From Pseudomonadota bacterium (GTDB taxonomy: Bacteria > Pseudomonadota > Gammaproteobacteria > Burkholderiales > Burkholderiaceae_C): DNA of 64,000 nt. The position numbers and the translations under genes are program-made. The stretch is taken from the NCBI GenBank assembly GCA_018240325.1, contig JAFEFZ010000241.1, forward strand, positions 1 to 64,000, read 5' to 3'. Below the pieces are notes generated by a model. The model saw only the letters and a program-made list of their open reading frames with translations, was not told where the DNA came from and did no database searches. This document shows, one piece after another, positions 38,855 to 47,477 of this stretch (within the stretch, counting starts at the first letter, position 1; each line of letters opens with the position of its first letter).

Positions 38855-40258
38855 ATGGACACCGCCACCCTGGACCAGACCGCCGCCGCGGCCGCCGCTG
38901 CCGCCCCGACCACCCCGACCGCCCCGACCGCTGCGTCCGCAGCCCCTGCCGCCGATGCCGGATTCAACGCCCACCTCGCCGGCCAGCAGCTGATGAAGGA
39001 CTGGTACGCCGGCCTCGAGCAGGCGCAGGCACGCGGCCAGAAGGTCGCCAACGTGTTCGTGATGGGCAACGCCGTCGAGATCCTGCGCAGCTTCGACTTC
39101 CAGCTGGTGTTCCCCGAGATCAACTCGCTGCAGACCGGGGTGCGCAAGGTGTCGCAGGAGTACCTGCGCGAGTCCGAGGACTACGGCTACTCGCCCGACG
39201 TGTGCTCGTACGTCAAGGCCGATGTCGGGCTGATCCTGCGCGAGCAGCAGCACCCGGCGGGCACGATCCCGAAGGCCGACATCGCGATCACGTCCAACAT
39301 GTGCAGCACCTTCATCAAGTGGGGCGAGATCTGGGAGCGCATGCTCAAGATGCCGACCTTCACGCTCGACCTGCCGGGCCAGCGCGGCGGCAACTGGCAG
39401 GTGCGCCGCGGCGATGCGCAGCACATGGCCGACGCGCAGTGGGTCGAGGCGCAGTTCCGCGACCTGATCGGGCGCTGCGAGAAGATCACCGGCCGGCGCT
39501 TCGACTACGACCGGCTGGCCGAGGTCGAGGACCGCGTCAACCGCATGGTCGCGCACTGGAACGCCGTGATGGCGCTGAACCGCGTGTGCCCGGCGCCGTA
39601 CAACGCAATGCTCGACGGGCTGACCTACATCGGCATCATGAACGTGTACCGCGGCACCGAGCAGGGCGTGGACTACATGCGCCGGCTCGAGGAATCGTTG
39701 CGCGCCAAGGTCGCACGCGGCGAGGGCCGGGTGCCGAACGAACGCTTCCGGCTGCTGTTCTCGGGCACGCCGTGCTACGTGTCGATGCGCCGGCTGGTCG
39801 AGCTGTTCGAGAGCTGGGGCGGCGTGTTCGCCTACTCCGACTACCTGACCTTCGCCGCCGGCGGCATGGACGCCGGCGAGATGGTCTACGACACCTCGCG
39901 CCCGCTCGAGAGCCTGGCCGAGATCACCGCGCTGGCCGCGCAGCGCGGGCTGTCGAACCAGTTCTTCGCGCACGAGCGGCTGGCGCAGCAGATCCGCGAC
40001 TTCGACGTCGACGGCATCGTGTTCCACGGCATCAAGAGCTGCCGCTTCGTGTCCTCGGGCATGGCCGACACGCGCAACTACCTGAACAAGCGGCTGAACA
40101 TGCCGAGCCTGTACATCGAGTCGGACCTGATCGACCCGCGCTACTGGTCCGACGCGCAGATCAAGAACCGCGTCGATGCGTTCTTCGAGTCGCTGCAGCA
40201 GCGCGGCGGCGCCGCGCCCGGCGCGCACGGCCACCCCGCTGCCGCGAAGGAGGCCTGA
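38855..40258 (+). CDS. bzdO: Benzoyl-CoA reductase subunit, BzdO/BcrB type
   Basis: AAGGAG lies seven bases before the ATG at 38855, which is preferred over the adjacent GTG at 38852. After an Ala/Thr-rich tail of about 35 residues, the 467-residue protein shows the BcrB/BzdO fold. Conserved cysteines lie in [23 protein letters not shown] and [12 protein letters not shown]. It is the substrate-binding partner of BzdN in the ring-reducing half of benzoyl-CoA reductase. The Ala/Thr-rich N-terminus and basic C-terminal tail are extra. Confidence 0.88.
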   Translation: MDTATLDQTAAAAAAAAPTTPTAPTAASAAPAADAGFNAHLAGQQLMKDWYAGLEQAQARGQKVANVFVMGNAVEILRSFDFQLVFPEINSLQTGVRKVSQEYLRESEDYGYSPDVCSYVKADVGLILREQQHPAGTIPKADIAITSNMCSTFIKWGEIWERMLKMPTFTLDLPGQRGGNWQVRRGDAQHMADAQWVEAQFRDLIGRCEKITGRRFDYDRLAEVEDRVNRMVAHWNAVMALNRVCPAPYNAMLDGLTYIGIMNVYRGTEQGVDYMRRLEESLRAKVARGEGRVPNERFRLLFSGTPCYVSMRRLVELFESWGGVFAYSDYLTFAAGGMDAGEMVYDTSRPLESLAEITALAAQRGLSNQFFAHERLAQQIRDFDVDGIVFHGIKSCRFVSSGMADTRNYLNKRLNMPSLYIESDLIDPRYWSDAQIKNRVDAFFESLQQRGGAAPGAHGHPAAAKEA

Positions 40259-40260
40259 TC

Positions 40261-41073
40261 ATGAAGTACACCGGCGGCGTGGACGTGGGCTCCACGCAGA
40301 CCAAGGCGGTGATCCTGGACGAGGGCGGCCGCGTCGTCGGGCGCGCGCTGCTCGACATGGAAACCAGCATGGTCACGATCGCGAACGACGCGTTCAAGGC
40401 CGCGGTGGCCGACGCCGGCATCGACGAGCGCGACGTGGTGCGCATCGCCAGCACCGGCTACGGCCGCTACAACGTGTCCTTCGGCCACGAGCAGGTGACC
40501 GAGATCAGCTGCCACGCGCGCGGCGCGGTGTCGCTGTTCCCGGGCACGCGCACCGTGATCGACATCGGCGGCCAGGACACCAAGGCGATCGCGGTCAAGC
40601 CCGACGGCCAGGTGGCCGACTTCACGATGAACGACAAGTGCGCCGCCGGCACCGGCCGCTTCCTGGGCGCGGCGTCGTATGCGCTCGAGATGCCGCTCGG
40701 CGACCTGGGGCCGCTCGCGCTGCAGGCGCGCAACCCGGTGCGCATCACCACCACCTGCACCGTGTTCGCCGAGTCCGAGATCATCAGCCACCTGGCCAAG
40801 GGCATCCTGCCCGAGGACGTGCTGATGGGCGTGCACCAGGCGATCACCAGCCGCTGCGTGTCGCTCGCGCGGCGCGTGGGCATCCATGCGGAGGTGACCT
40901 TCACCGGCGGCGTCAGCCGCAACGTGGCGATGGTGCAGTTGATCGAGAAGGCGGTGGGCATGCCGATCAACGTCAGCCCCGACGCGCACTTCTGCGGCGC
41001 GCTCGGCGCGGCGCTGGTCGCGCGCGACCACGCATTCGGCACTGCCGCCGCGCCCGCCGCGGCGCTGGCTTGA
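40261..41073 (+). CDS. bzdP: Benzoyl-CoA reductase ATPase subunit, BzdP type
   Basis: The 270-residue ASKHA-fold ATPase has phosphate motifs [16 protein letters not shown] and [12 protein letters not shown]. Cluster cysteines lie in [12 protein letters not shown] and [11 protein letters not shown], as in 2-hydroxyglutaryl-CoA dehydratase activators. ATP hydrolysis by this half drives low-potential electrons to the BzdNO half. AGGAGG for this gene lies inside the end of bzdO. Its short length (about 270, versus about 440 in Thauera BcrA) makes the enzyme Azoarcus-type (BzdNOPQ) rather than Thauera-type. Confidence 0.87.
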   Translation: MKYTGGVDVGSTQTKAVILDEGGRVVGRALLDMETSMVTIANDAFKAAVADAGIDERDVVRIASTGYGRYNVSFGHEQVTEISCHARGAVSLFPGTRTVIDIGGQDTKAIAVKPDGQVADFTMNDKCAAGTGRFLGAASYALEMPLGDLGPLALQARNPVRITTTCTVFAESEIISHLAKGILPEDVLMGVHQAITSRCVSLARRVGIHAEVTFTGGVSRNVAMVQLIEKAVGMPINVSPDAHFCGALGAALVARDHAFGTAAAPAAALA

Positions 41074-41083
41074 GGAGGCTCGC

Positions 41084-42064
41084 ATGATCTACGTCGCCGG
41101 CATCGACATCGGCTCCACCTACACCAAGGCGATCGCGCTCGACGCCGGGCGCCGCGTGGTCGGCACCGCGGTGCGCCGCACCGGCTTCAAGCTGGCACAG
41201 GCGTCGGAGGCGGTGTTCGACGACCTGATGAAGACCTGCGGCCTCGAGCGCGACCAGGTGGTCTATGTCGGCGCCACCGGCTACGGCCGCTACACCGTGC
41301 CCTTCCGACACGCGCAGATCACCGAGCTGACCGCGCACGCACAGGCCGCGGTGCACCTGTTTCCCGACACGCGCACCATCCTCGACATCGGCGGCCAGGA
41401 CATCAAGGCGATCAAGGTCGACGCCGAAGGCCGCGTCAAGGCCTTCCGGCTGAACGACAAGTGCGCGGCCGGCACCGGCGCCTTCCTCGAGAAGACGGCG
41501 CGCTACCTCGGCCTGAGCACCGAAGACATCGGCCCCTACGCGCTGCGCTCGACCGCGCCCAAGGCGATCAGCAGCGTGTGCGCGGTGTTCGCCGAATCGG
41601 AGGTGATCAACCACCTGTCCAACGGCATCCCGGCCGAGGACATCATGATGGGCGCGATGGTGTCGCTGGGCGGGCGCGCGATCCAGCTGATGCGCCGCGT
41701 CGGCCTGGAGCCGGGCTACATGCTCACCGGCGGCATGACGCGCAACGAGGCGATGGTCCACGCGCTCGAGAAGGCGCTGGGCTCGAGCTTCCACGTGGCG
41801 CCGAACGGGCTCGGCCAGCTCAACGGCGCCTACGGTGCCGCCTATCTCGGGCTGCGGCGGGTGGAGAAGCTGCTGGCCGAGGGCCGGCCGATGCCGCCGA
41901 CCGCCGCCGCGCAGCAGGGGCAGGCGCCGGCCAAGGCGGTGCGCCGCTGGTCGGCGATGGCGGCGACGCGCAAGCGCTTCGAGCCCTGCAGCAGCGACGG
42001 CACCGGCTGCCCGGTGGTCGTCGTCAAGCGCAACACCGACGCGCCGGCGCAGGCGCTTGCCTGA
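41084..42064 (+). CDS. bzdQ: Benzoyl-CoA reductase ATPase subunit, BzdQ type
   Basis: This second ASKHA ATPase has 326 residues, with GIDIGSTYTKAIALD, DIGGQDIKAIKV, the cluster motif [14 protein letters not shown] and VCAVFAESEVI. It is paralogous to the preceding gene, and the two should form the heterodimeric electron-activating half of the reductase. GAGGAGG precedes the ATG by six bases. The last 50 residues are an extension with two more cysteines (PCSSDGTGCPVV) not needed for the fold; their role is unknown. Confidence 0.87.
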   Translation: MIYVAGIDIGSTYTKAIALDAGRRVVGTAVRRTGFKLAQASEAVFDDLMKTCGLERDQVVYVGATGYGRYTVPFRHAQITELTAHAQAAVHLFPDTRTILDIGGQDIKAIKVDAEGRVKAFRLNDKCAAGTGAFLEKTARYLGLSTEDIGPYALRSTAPKAISSVCAVFAESEVINHLSNGIPAEDIMMGAMVSLGGRAIQLMRRVGLEPGYMLTGGMTRNEAMVHALEKALGSSFHVAPNGLGQLNGAYGAAYLGLRRVEKLLAEGRPMPPTAAAQQGQAPAKAVRRWSAMAATRKRFEPCSSDGTGCPVVVVKRNTDAPAQALA

Positions 42065-42108
42065 AACCCGCAGCGCGCGATCCGCAGCCGGCAACCGGGG
42101 AGTTCGAC

Positions 42109-42204
42109 ATGAGCTGCGCCGCCGCCCAAGCCGGCATCGACTGCAAGCGCGCCGGAGCCAGGGCCGCGGTGAAGCACGAATTCAACCCGCTGCGGCAGCC
42201 CTGA
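42109..42204 (+). CDS. 31-residue ORF between bzdQ and the hemerythrin gene
   Basis: The ATG at 42109 has GGGGAG six bases upstream. The frame encodes 31 residues, with two cysteines (MSCAAAQAGIDCKR), a basic middle and the C-terminus EFNPLRQP. It lies in the same orientation in a short gap of the benzoyl-CoA reductase operon. I do not recognise a family. The good ribosome site and position support a small protein, but chance is not excluded. Confidence 0.4.
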   Translation: MSCAAAQAGIDCKRAGARAAVKHEFNPLRQP

Positions 42205-42236
42205 GCAGCCGCCCTACCCTTCGAGGACACACCGCC

Positions 42237-42680
42237 ATGGAATCGATCAGCCATTACATGCAGGAAGACCACGTGCGCATCGACGCGATCGCCGAGCGCG
42301 CGGCAGCGGCAGCCGCCGCCGGCGACGCGGCGGCGATGGCGCGCGAGGGTGCGCTGTTCCTCGAGCAGCTGCAGCGGCACATCGACATGGAAGAGCGGCT
42401 GCTGTTCCCCGCCTTCGAGGAGCGCACCGGCATGACCGCCGCCGGCCCGAGCGTGCAGATGCGCGAAGAGCACCTGCAGATGCAGCCAGTGTTCGAGCAG
42501 ATGCACGCGGCGATCGCCGCGCAGGACGGTGCGGCCTGGCGGCGCGCGGCGCAGGCGCTGTTCGAGATCCTGATGCCGCACAACATGAAGGAGGAGCAGA
42601 TGATGTACCCGATGCTCGACGACACGCTCGGCTCGGACGCCCGGGGGCTGCTGGCGGAGCTCAAGGCGATGGCCGATTGA
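42237..42680 (+). CDS. Hemerythrin HHE-domain protein
   Basis: The 147-residue four-helix protein has the diiron ligand pattern HVRIDA, RHIDMEERLLFPAFE, REEHLQMQ and HNMKEEQMMYPMLDD. HHE hemerythrins bind dioxygen or nitric oxide, or repair Fe-S clusters. As the last gene of the benzoyl-CoA reductase operon, it could scavenge oxygen for this very oxygen-sensitive enzyme; that is inference from position. Confidence 0.85.
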   Translation: MESISHYMQEDHVRIDAIAERAAAAAAAGDAAAMAREGALFLEQLQRHIDMEERLLFPAFEERTGMTAAGPSVQMREEHLQMQPVFEQMHAAIAAQDGAAWRRAAQALFEILMPHNMKEEQMMYPMLDDTLGSDARGLLAELKAMAD

Positions 42681-42691
42681 GAGCGCCCCCA

Positions 42692-42714
42692 GGCGGCGGC
42701 AAATGCCCGCCGCC
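42692..42714. terminator. Hairpin between convergent hemerythrin and flavin-protein genes
   Basis: GGCGGCGG and CCGCCGCC form an 8-bp stem with a seven-base loop (caaatgc), 12 bases after the hemerythrin stop. The following 150 bases up to the convergent gene contain further GC-rich palindromes and no gene. Confidence 0.5.
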
Positions 42715-42863
42715 GCCCCCCGAGGGGGTGAGTCAACTCGGGGCGGCCCTTCGTCGACTCGTGAGCGCGCATGGCCGCTCCAAAGCGTTCACACCGGAGC
42801 GCGCAAGCGCGGAGGTTGCCTTATGAGCACCCCCCCAGGGCCGGGCTGCGCGCAGCCCGCTGC

Positions 42864-43316
42864 CTACCCGCTGCCGGCCGCGCCCAGCAACTCGCGGTAC
42901 AGCGTGCGTTCGAACCGGCGCATCGGCGCCGCCTGCCCTGCAGGCCAGCGGTAGCGCAGCGCACTGGTCGCCACGCCGGGCCAGGACTGGTCGAGCACGC
43001 TGCGCACCGCCAGCTGCCACAGCTCCATCGCCGGCGCGCAGGCCAGCTCCGGCGCCAGCCGCCGCGCGCGGCCGTCGATCAGCAGGTTGAGCCCGCCCTG
43101 CCCGATCACCTGCACTGCCGCCAGGCCGCTGCGCTGCCAGTTGGCGCTGGTGCGGCCGCCGCGGTCCACCGCGATGCGCAGCCGCCGCGGCCCGGCCGCC
43201 ACCGCCCATGAATAGGTCGCGTGCGGCCGGCCGCGGCCGTCGGCGCTGAGCAGCAGCACCGGCAGGCCGGCGACCAGCAGCGGCAGCGCCTTGGCGTCGA
43301 AGCCGGCGGCCGCCAT
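42864..43316 (-). CDS. Flavin-binding split-barrel protein
   Basis: The 150-residue protein has a flavin-reductase/PPOX-like split barrel: LLLSADGRGRPHATYSWAVA, RIAVDRGGRTSANWQRSG and LNLLIDGRARRL. It starts two bases after the DUF120 gene stop and is the last gene of the phenylphosphate operon. Its place beside ubiX and a riboflavin-kinase-like gene suggests flavin binding or reduction in support of prenyl-FMN synthesis. No experimental match is known to me. Confidence 0.6.
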   Translation of the reverse strand: MAAAGFDAKALPLLVAGLPVLLLSADGRGRPHATYSWAVAAGPRRLRIAVDRGGRTSANWQRSGLAAVQVIGQGGLNLLIDGRARRLAPELACAPAMELWQLAVRSVLDQSWPGVATSALRYRWPAGQAAPMRRFERTLYRELLGAAGSG

Positions 43317-43318
43317 CG

Positions 43319-43738
43319 TCAGGGCAGGATCTGCACCTGCACGGCATCGCCGTCGTGCAGGCCGAGGGCCGCGCGCAACGCCACCGGCGCGACCAGTTCC
43401 AGCTTGTCGTCGGGGTAGCCGTCCACCTCGGGGAACACGGCGGCGGCTTCGACCCGATCGTTCAGCCGCACCCTGAAGCACTTGGCGGCGCAGAAGCCGG
43501 GCGCCGGCGGCAGCGCGATGCCCGGCCGCTGCGCCAGCCCGCTGCGCCAGTGCCGCCAGGCCTCGCCGCCCATGCGCAGGTTCAGCGTGCCCGGCCACGG
43601 TTCGAAGCCGAGCGCGCGGCGCATCCCGGCGCGCACCCAGTCGAGCGCGACGAAACCCGCGCCTTCGCCCAGGCCGCGGCACAGCTCACCGCTGAACGTG
43701 GCCGCCGCGGCCGGCGATTCAGCTGCGCGAGCGGGCAT
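43319..43738 (-). CDS. DUF120 / CTP-dependent riboflavin-kinase-like protein
   Basis: The 139-residue protein has the core of the DUF120 family, which is the archaeal CTP-dependent riboflavin kinase: GEGAGFVALDWVRAGM, PWPGTLNLRM, FCAAKCFRVRLND, and KLELVAPVALRAALGLHDGD. The archaeal enzyme makes FMN from riboflavin. It overlaps the 3' end of ubiX by 20 bases. UbiX needs reduced FMN, so a dedicated FMN supply for the carboxylases is a reasonable inference. DUF120 genes are unusual in bacteria, which normally use RibF. Confidence 0.75.
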   Translation of the reverse strand: MPARAAESPAAAATFSGELCRGLGEGAGFVALDWVRAGMRRALGFEPWPGTLNLRMGGEAWRHWRSGLAQRPGIALPPAPGFCAAKCFRVRLNDRVEAAAVFPEVDGYPDDKLELVAPVALRAALGLHDGDAVQVQILP

Positions 43739-44312
43739 GCTCGCGCTCTTCGTTGCCGGTCCAGCGCTTGAACAGGCTGCAGTCGACGCCGAACTGGTCC
43801 AGCGCCTTGTTGACCGACTGGTTGACGATGTCGTCGATCGTCTGCGGCCGGTGGTAGAAGGCCGGCAGCGGCGGCACCAGCACGGCGCCGTTCTCGGTGA
43901 CCTGCACCATCAGCCGCAGGTGGCCCAGGTGCAGCGGCGTCTCGCGCACCATCAGCACCAGCCGGCGCCGCTCCTTCAGCGTCACGTCGGCGGCGCGGAT
44001 CAGCAGGTTGGTGTTGAACGAATGCGCCAGCGCCGACAGCGTCTTGATCGAGCACGGTGCGATCACCATGCCGTCGTGCTTGAACGAGCCGCTCGAGATG
44101 CAGGCGCCGACGTCGTTGAGCTCGTGCACGTGGGTGGCGAGCGCCTTGATCTCGTCGATGCTGCGGTCGGTCTCGTAGACGATGGTGCGCTTGGCCGAAT
44201 CGGACATCACCAGGTGCGTCTCGATCTGCATCTGCTTGAGCACCTCGAGGATGCGCACGCCATAGATGGCGCCGCTGGCACCCGACATTCCGACCACGAG
44301 CCGCATCGTCAT
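43719..44312 (-). CDS. ubiX: UbiX-type flavin prenyltransferase
   Basis: The 197-residue protein has the UbiX flavin motif GMSGASGAIYGVRILE, SSGSFKHDGMVIAPCSIKTL and the C-terminal VPPLPAFYHRPQTIDDIVN. It transfers a dimethylallyl group to reduced FMN to make prenylated FMN, the cofactor of UbiD-family (de)carboxylases. It sits in the operon with three ubiD paralogues (ppcA, ppcB and a third), so it most likely serves phenylphosphate carboxylase. The start could be the first or third codon. Confidence 0.93.
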   Translation of the reverse strand: MTMRLVVGMSGASGAIYGVRILEVLKQMQIETHLVMSDSAKRTIVYETDRSIDEIKALATHVHELNDVGACISSGSFKHDGMVIAPCSIKTLSALAHSFNTNLLIRAADVTLKERRRLVLMVRETPLHLGHLRLMVQVTENGAVLVPPLPAFYHRPQTIDDIVNQSVNKALDQFGVDCSLFKRWTGNEEREHARSRS

Positions 44313-44346
44313 CCTCTGGGTTGTCGGATCCGCCGTCGGCTCCGCG

Positions 44347-45696
44347 TCAAATCATCATATCGCCGAGCAGCGCGCGCGCCTTGGCCAGCGCCTGCGGCTC
44401 GAGCCGCGCCTTGTCGAGCGCCGCGCCGCCGCCGCCGCGGGTGGCGTCGAAGCCGATCTTCGAGCCCTGGCCGGCACCCGCGGCCGACGGGTCGATCACG
44501 TAGGCGTCGGTGCCGGTGATCACGATCGTGTCGTGCGCCGGCCGGTGGCGGGTGGCCATCGCCCAGGCCACCTCGCGCGGGTTGCGGATGTCGACGTCGT
44601 CGTCGACCACCGTCACCGACTTCAGCCGCTTGTCGAAGGCCAGCGCCAGGTGGATCAGCCGCCGCACCTCGGAGCGCGAGGTGCCGGCGACCGCGATCAC
44701 CATCGAGAAGCCCGCCGTGCCGCTGGCGATCTCCAGGTCGGCCACGCCGGCCACGTGCGCGCGCAACTGGCCGAGCATCTCGGTGCCGGCGGCCAGCCAC
44801 AGCAGCATGTCGACGTCGTTGGCCCAGGGCGTCAGGCCGGGGTAGATCGGCTCGCGCCGGTGCGTGACCGCGGTGACCTCGATCACCGCGCTGTCGGCGC
44901 TGAAGTAGGCGCCGGTGTTCTCGCCGAAGGGGCCTTCGTGCTGGCGCACGCCCGGCAGCACGCGCCCTTCGATCACCACCTCGGCGCGTGCCGGCACTTC
45001 CACCGCCACGGTCTCGCCGGGCACCATCGGCACCGGCTCGCCGCGCAGCGCACCGGCGATCGCCATCTTGTCGGGCACCTGCGGCCCGACCTTGCACACC
45101 GACGCGACCACGATCGCCGGCTCCAGGCCCAGCGCCACCGCCACCTCGAGCGGCTCGCCGCGCGCTTCGGCCGCCGCGTGGAACAGCGTCAGCGGCGGGT
45201 TGGCGAGGAACAGGCCGAGCCGGCGCGGGCCGTGCACCTGCATCCGGTGGATGCCCATGCCGCGCCGCCCGGTGCCGGGCTCGCGGCACAGCACCACGCC
45301 GGTGGTGATGTACGGCGCGGCGTCGAGCTCGTGGTGCGTCAGGATCGGCAGCAGCCCGGTCAGGTCGTCGGCCTGCGTGACGACCACGTCCTTCACCGGC
45401 ACCTGGGTCGCGCCGACCGGCTCGATGCCCTGCTGGCGCCGCTGCAGGTAGGCCTCGGCCAGTTGCGCCGGCGTGGTCTCGAAGGCGCGCGCCAGCCGCT
45501 CGCGGTTGGCGATCAGGTTGCCGCACACGCGCCAGCCCGGATGCCCGACCACCGATTCGAACAGCAGCGCCGGCGCGTCGGCGCGCGCCTCGCGCAGCGC
45601 CGCGGCGATCTCGAAACGCGGCGAGAAGGGCTCGGCCACGCGGCGCAGGCCGCTGCCGAGCCCGTCGAGGAACGCCCGCAGGTCGCGCCAGGCCAT
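44347..45696 (-). CDS. UbiD-family decarboxylase, third paralogue of the operon
   Basis: The 449-residue UbiD-fold protein keeps the catalytic Glu pair in HEGPFGENTG and the GLTPWANDVD segment. It is shorter and more diverged than the two phenylphosphate carboxylase subunits. A UbiD-like orf of unknown role also follows the ppc genes in Thauera aromatica. It could decarboxylate a side product or be a chaperone-like extra subunit. It starts 18 bases after ppcC and ends 34 bases before ubiX. Confidence 0.85.
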   Translation of the reverse strand: MAWRDLRAFLDGLGSGLRRVAEPFSPRFEIAAALREARADAPALLFESVVGHPGWRVCGNLIANRERLARAFETTPAQLAEAYLQRRQQGIEPVGATQVPVKDVVVTQADDLTGLLPILTHHELDAAPYITTGVVLCREPGTGRRGMGIHRMQVHGPRRLGLFLANPPLTLFHAAAEARGEPLEVAVALGLEPAIVVASVCKVGPQVPDKMAIAGALRGEPVPMVPGETVAVEVPARAEVVIEGRVLPGVRQHEGPFGENTGAYFSADSAVIEVTAVTHRREPIYPGLTPWANDVDMLLWLAAGTEMLGQLRAHVAGVADLEIASGTAGFSMVIAVAGTSRSEVRRLIHLALAFDKRLKSVTVVDDDVDIRNPREVAWAMATRHRPAHDTIVITGTDAYVIDPSAAGAGQGSKIGFDATRGGGGAALDKARLEPQALAKARALLGDMMI

Positions 45697-45714
45697 GTCC
45701 GGTTCTCCGCGTCG

Positions 45715-45969
45715 TCAGCGGTACTTGGCCGGCAGGCGCTCGACCTCTTCGAGCACCCGGATCGAGAAGCGCTGTGGCGCCAGCTGGCCGCGGCCGTAGC
45801 GCACCTGCAGCGCGTCGGGGTGGGCGTCGAGCTGGCTCGACACGCGCACCTTCGCGCGCTTGTAGGTGTACTTGTGGATGCCCGGATCGAGCGTGCGGAT
45901 CGTCAGCTCCAGGTCGCGGCCCTCGGCCAGCTCGGCCAGGTCGGACACGAACACTTCCCATTGGCTCAT
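45715..45969 (-). CDS. ppcC: Phenylphosphate carboxylase small (about 10 kDa) subunit
   Basis: The 84-residue protein (LDPGIHKYTYKRAKVRV near the middle) matches the size and operon place of PpcC, the 10-kDa subunit of the Thauera enzyme. It has no catalytic motif; in Thauera the alpha-beta-gamma core catalyses the CO2 exchange. It lies between ppcA and the third ubiD gene. Assignment rests mainly on size, order and recognisable family. Confidence 0.8.
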   Translation of the reverse strand: MSQWEVFVSDLAELAEGRDLELTIRTLDPGIHKYTYKRAKVRVSSQLDAHPDALQVRYGRGQLAPQRFSIRVLEEVERLPAKYR

Positions 45970-45987
45970 CGCAATTGCCCTTTCGCG

Positions 45988-47442
45988 TCAGCGCGCAACC
46001 GGCGCGAAGCCGTAGTTGGTCCAGTTGGACAGCACCTTGTCCTGCACGTCCTTCGGGTAGACGTTGCGGAACGACACCAGCGACGGCACGTCGTTGATCT
46101 TGTCCCAGTCCACCGGCCACAGGCAGTCGAACAGCACCTGCGAGCCGATCGACCACTTGCGGTCGTGCGGGTTGGCGTGCGGGTACAGCGCGGTGCCGGT
46201 GGTGTTCTTGAACACGTGGATGCCGCGCTCGGGGTTGCAGCGCGTGCAGAACGCGTGGTAGACCTCGTCCCAGTTGTAGATGTCGGTCTGGTCGTCGACC
46301 ACCATGACCATGTGGAACCAGGGGCCGAGCTTGGAGCCGAAGGCCAGCTGCGCGATCTGCATCGCGATGCCGGCGTAGGTGGGCTTGACGCCGACGATCA
46401 TCATGTGGTGCGTCGAGCGCGGATGCATGTACACGCCGGTGATCGGGATGCCCTGGCTGCGCAGCAGCTTGTCGAGCTCCAGGCCGAGCGAGAACGAGCG
46501 CAGCAACTGGCCCTCGTCCTGCGGCACGCCCATGTTGGAGATCGTCATCGTCGCGTTGTTGCGCCAGGTGATGCAGTTGACGCGGAAGGTGACGCGGAAG
46601 TCGCGCGGGCTGGTGCGGTAGCCGGTGTACTCGCCGAAGGGCCCTTCCTCGACCTTGTAGTCGGGGCAAATCTCGCCTTCGATGATGATCTCGGCATCGG
46701 CCGGCACCTCGAGGTCGTTGGTCTCGCACTTGACCAGCTTCACCGGCTCGCCGGCGAGCATGCCGGTGAGCTCGGGCTCGGGGATCGGCGACGGCGCGCA
46801 GGCCGCCATCGCCGCCAGCGGCGACAGGCCGATCGCGGTGGCGAAGGGGCAGGTCTCGCCGCGCGGCAGGTAGTAGTCGTTCAGCGCCTTGCCCAGGTCG
46901 GAGAAGGGGAACACCGCGCCCGACATCGTGCGGCTGTCGAACATCATCTGGCGGTACATGCCCCAGTTCACGTCGCCGCGCACCGGGTGCTTGGTGATCA
47001 CCGCATGCCAGGTGCCGACGTAGCGGCCGCCGTCGCCGTCGTGCACCAGCGGTACCGGCAGCCGGCACAGGTCGACGTCGGCACCACGCAGGATGTTCTC
47101 CTTGCACGGCGCCTGGTCGCGCGTCACGATCACCGGCGCGACCGGCTCGCCGCTGGTGCGCTTCAGGTATTCGCGGCCCAGTTCGGGCAGCGGCGTCTTC
47201 GGGTCCAACCCCATCGAGATCGCCATGCGGCGGTAGGTCGACAGCGGTGCGCCGAAGTAGCGAAAGCCCGGGTAGTCCTTGATGCTCTCCATCAGCGGCG
47301 CCGGCGCGGCGAGCTCGCAGACGCGGCGCACGATCGCGCCGGCCTCGTTCTCCCAGTCGACCTGCTGCGCGATGCGCACCGCGTCGCCGGCGGCGATGCA
47401 GGCCTCGACGAACTCACGATTGCTGCGGGGGGGTGTGGCCAC
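45988..47442 (-). CDS. ppcA: Phenylphosphate carboxylase alpha subunit (UbiD family)
   Basis: The GTG at 47442 has AAGGAG nine bases upstream, giving 484 residues, the length of Thauera PpcA. UbiD catalytic glutamates lie in EEGPFGEYTGY. Further family marks are DGDGGRYVGTWHAVITKHP and NATMTISNMGVPQDEGQL. Together with PpcB and prenyl-FMN it carboxylates phenylphosphate to 4-hydroxybenzoate with loss of phosphate. The gene order ppcB-ppcD-ppcA-ppcC is as in Thauera aromatica apart from one extra gene. Confidence 0.87.
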   Translation of the reverse strand: MATPPRSNREFVEACIAAGDAVRIAQQVDWENEAGAIVRRVCELAAPAPLMESIKDYPGFRYFGAPLSTYRRMAISMGLDPKTPLPELGREYLKRTSGEPVAPVIVTRDQAPCKENILRGADVDLCRLPVPLVHDGDGGRYVGTWHAVITKHPVRGDVNWGMYRQMMFDSRTMSGAVFPFSDLGKALNDYYLPRGETCPFATAIGLSPLAAMAACAPSPIPEPELTGMLAGEPVKLVKCETNDLEVPADAEIIIEGEICPDYKVEEGPFGEYTGYRTSPRDFRVTFRVNCITWRNNATMTISNMGVPQDEGQLLRSFSLGLELDKLLRSQGIPITGVYMHPRSTHHMMIVGVKPTYAGIAMQIAQLAFGSKLGPWFHMVMVVDDQTDIYNWDEVYHAFCTRCNPERGIHVFKNTTGTALYPHANPHDRKWSIGSQVLFDCLWPVDWDKINDVPSLVSFRNVYPKDVQDKVLSNWTNYGFAPVAR

Positions 47443-47477
47443 TTGCCGTTGCTCCTTGGGTTGATGTTTGTGAGGAT

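Noticed and set aside
37559..40234. Open frame of 891 codons on the minus strand
   Set aside because: It is antisense to bzdN and bzdO, which have clear family motifs; composition is typical of a shadow frame.
40261..42064. Calling the two ATPase genes a 2-hydroxyglutaryl-CoA dehydratase activator pair
   Set aside because: Such dehydratases use one activator; two ATPases after BzdN- and BzdO-like genes, an FNR box and the neighbouring phenol operon fit class I benzoyl-CoA reductase better.
42733..43347. Alternative minus-strand frame of about 200 codons
   Set aside because: It overlaps the flavin-binding gene in another frame and is Arg/Ala/Gly-rich without motifs.
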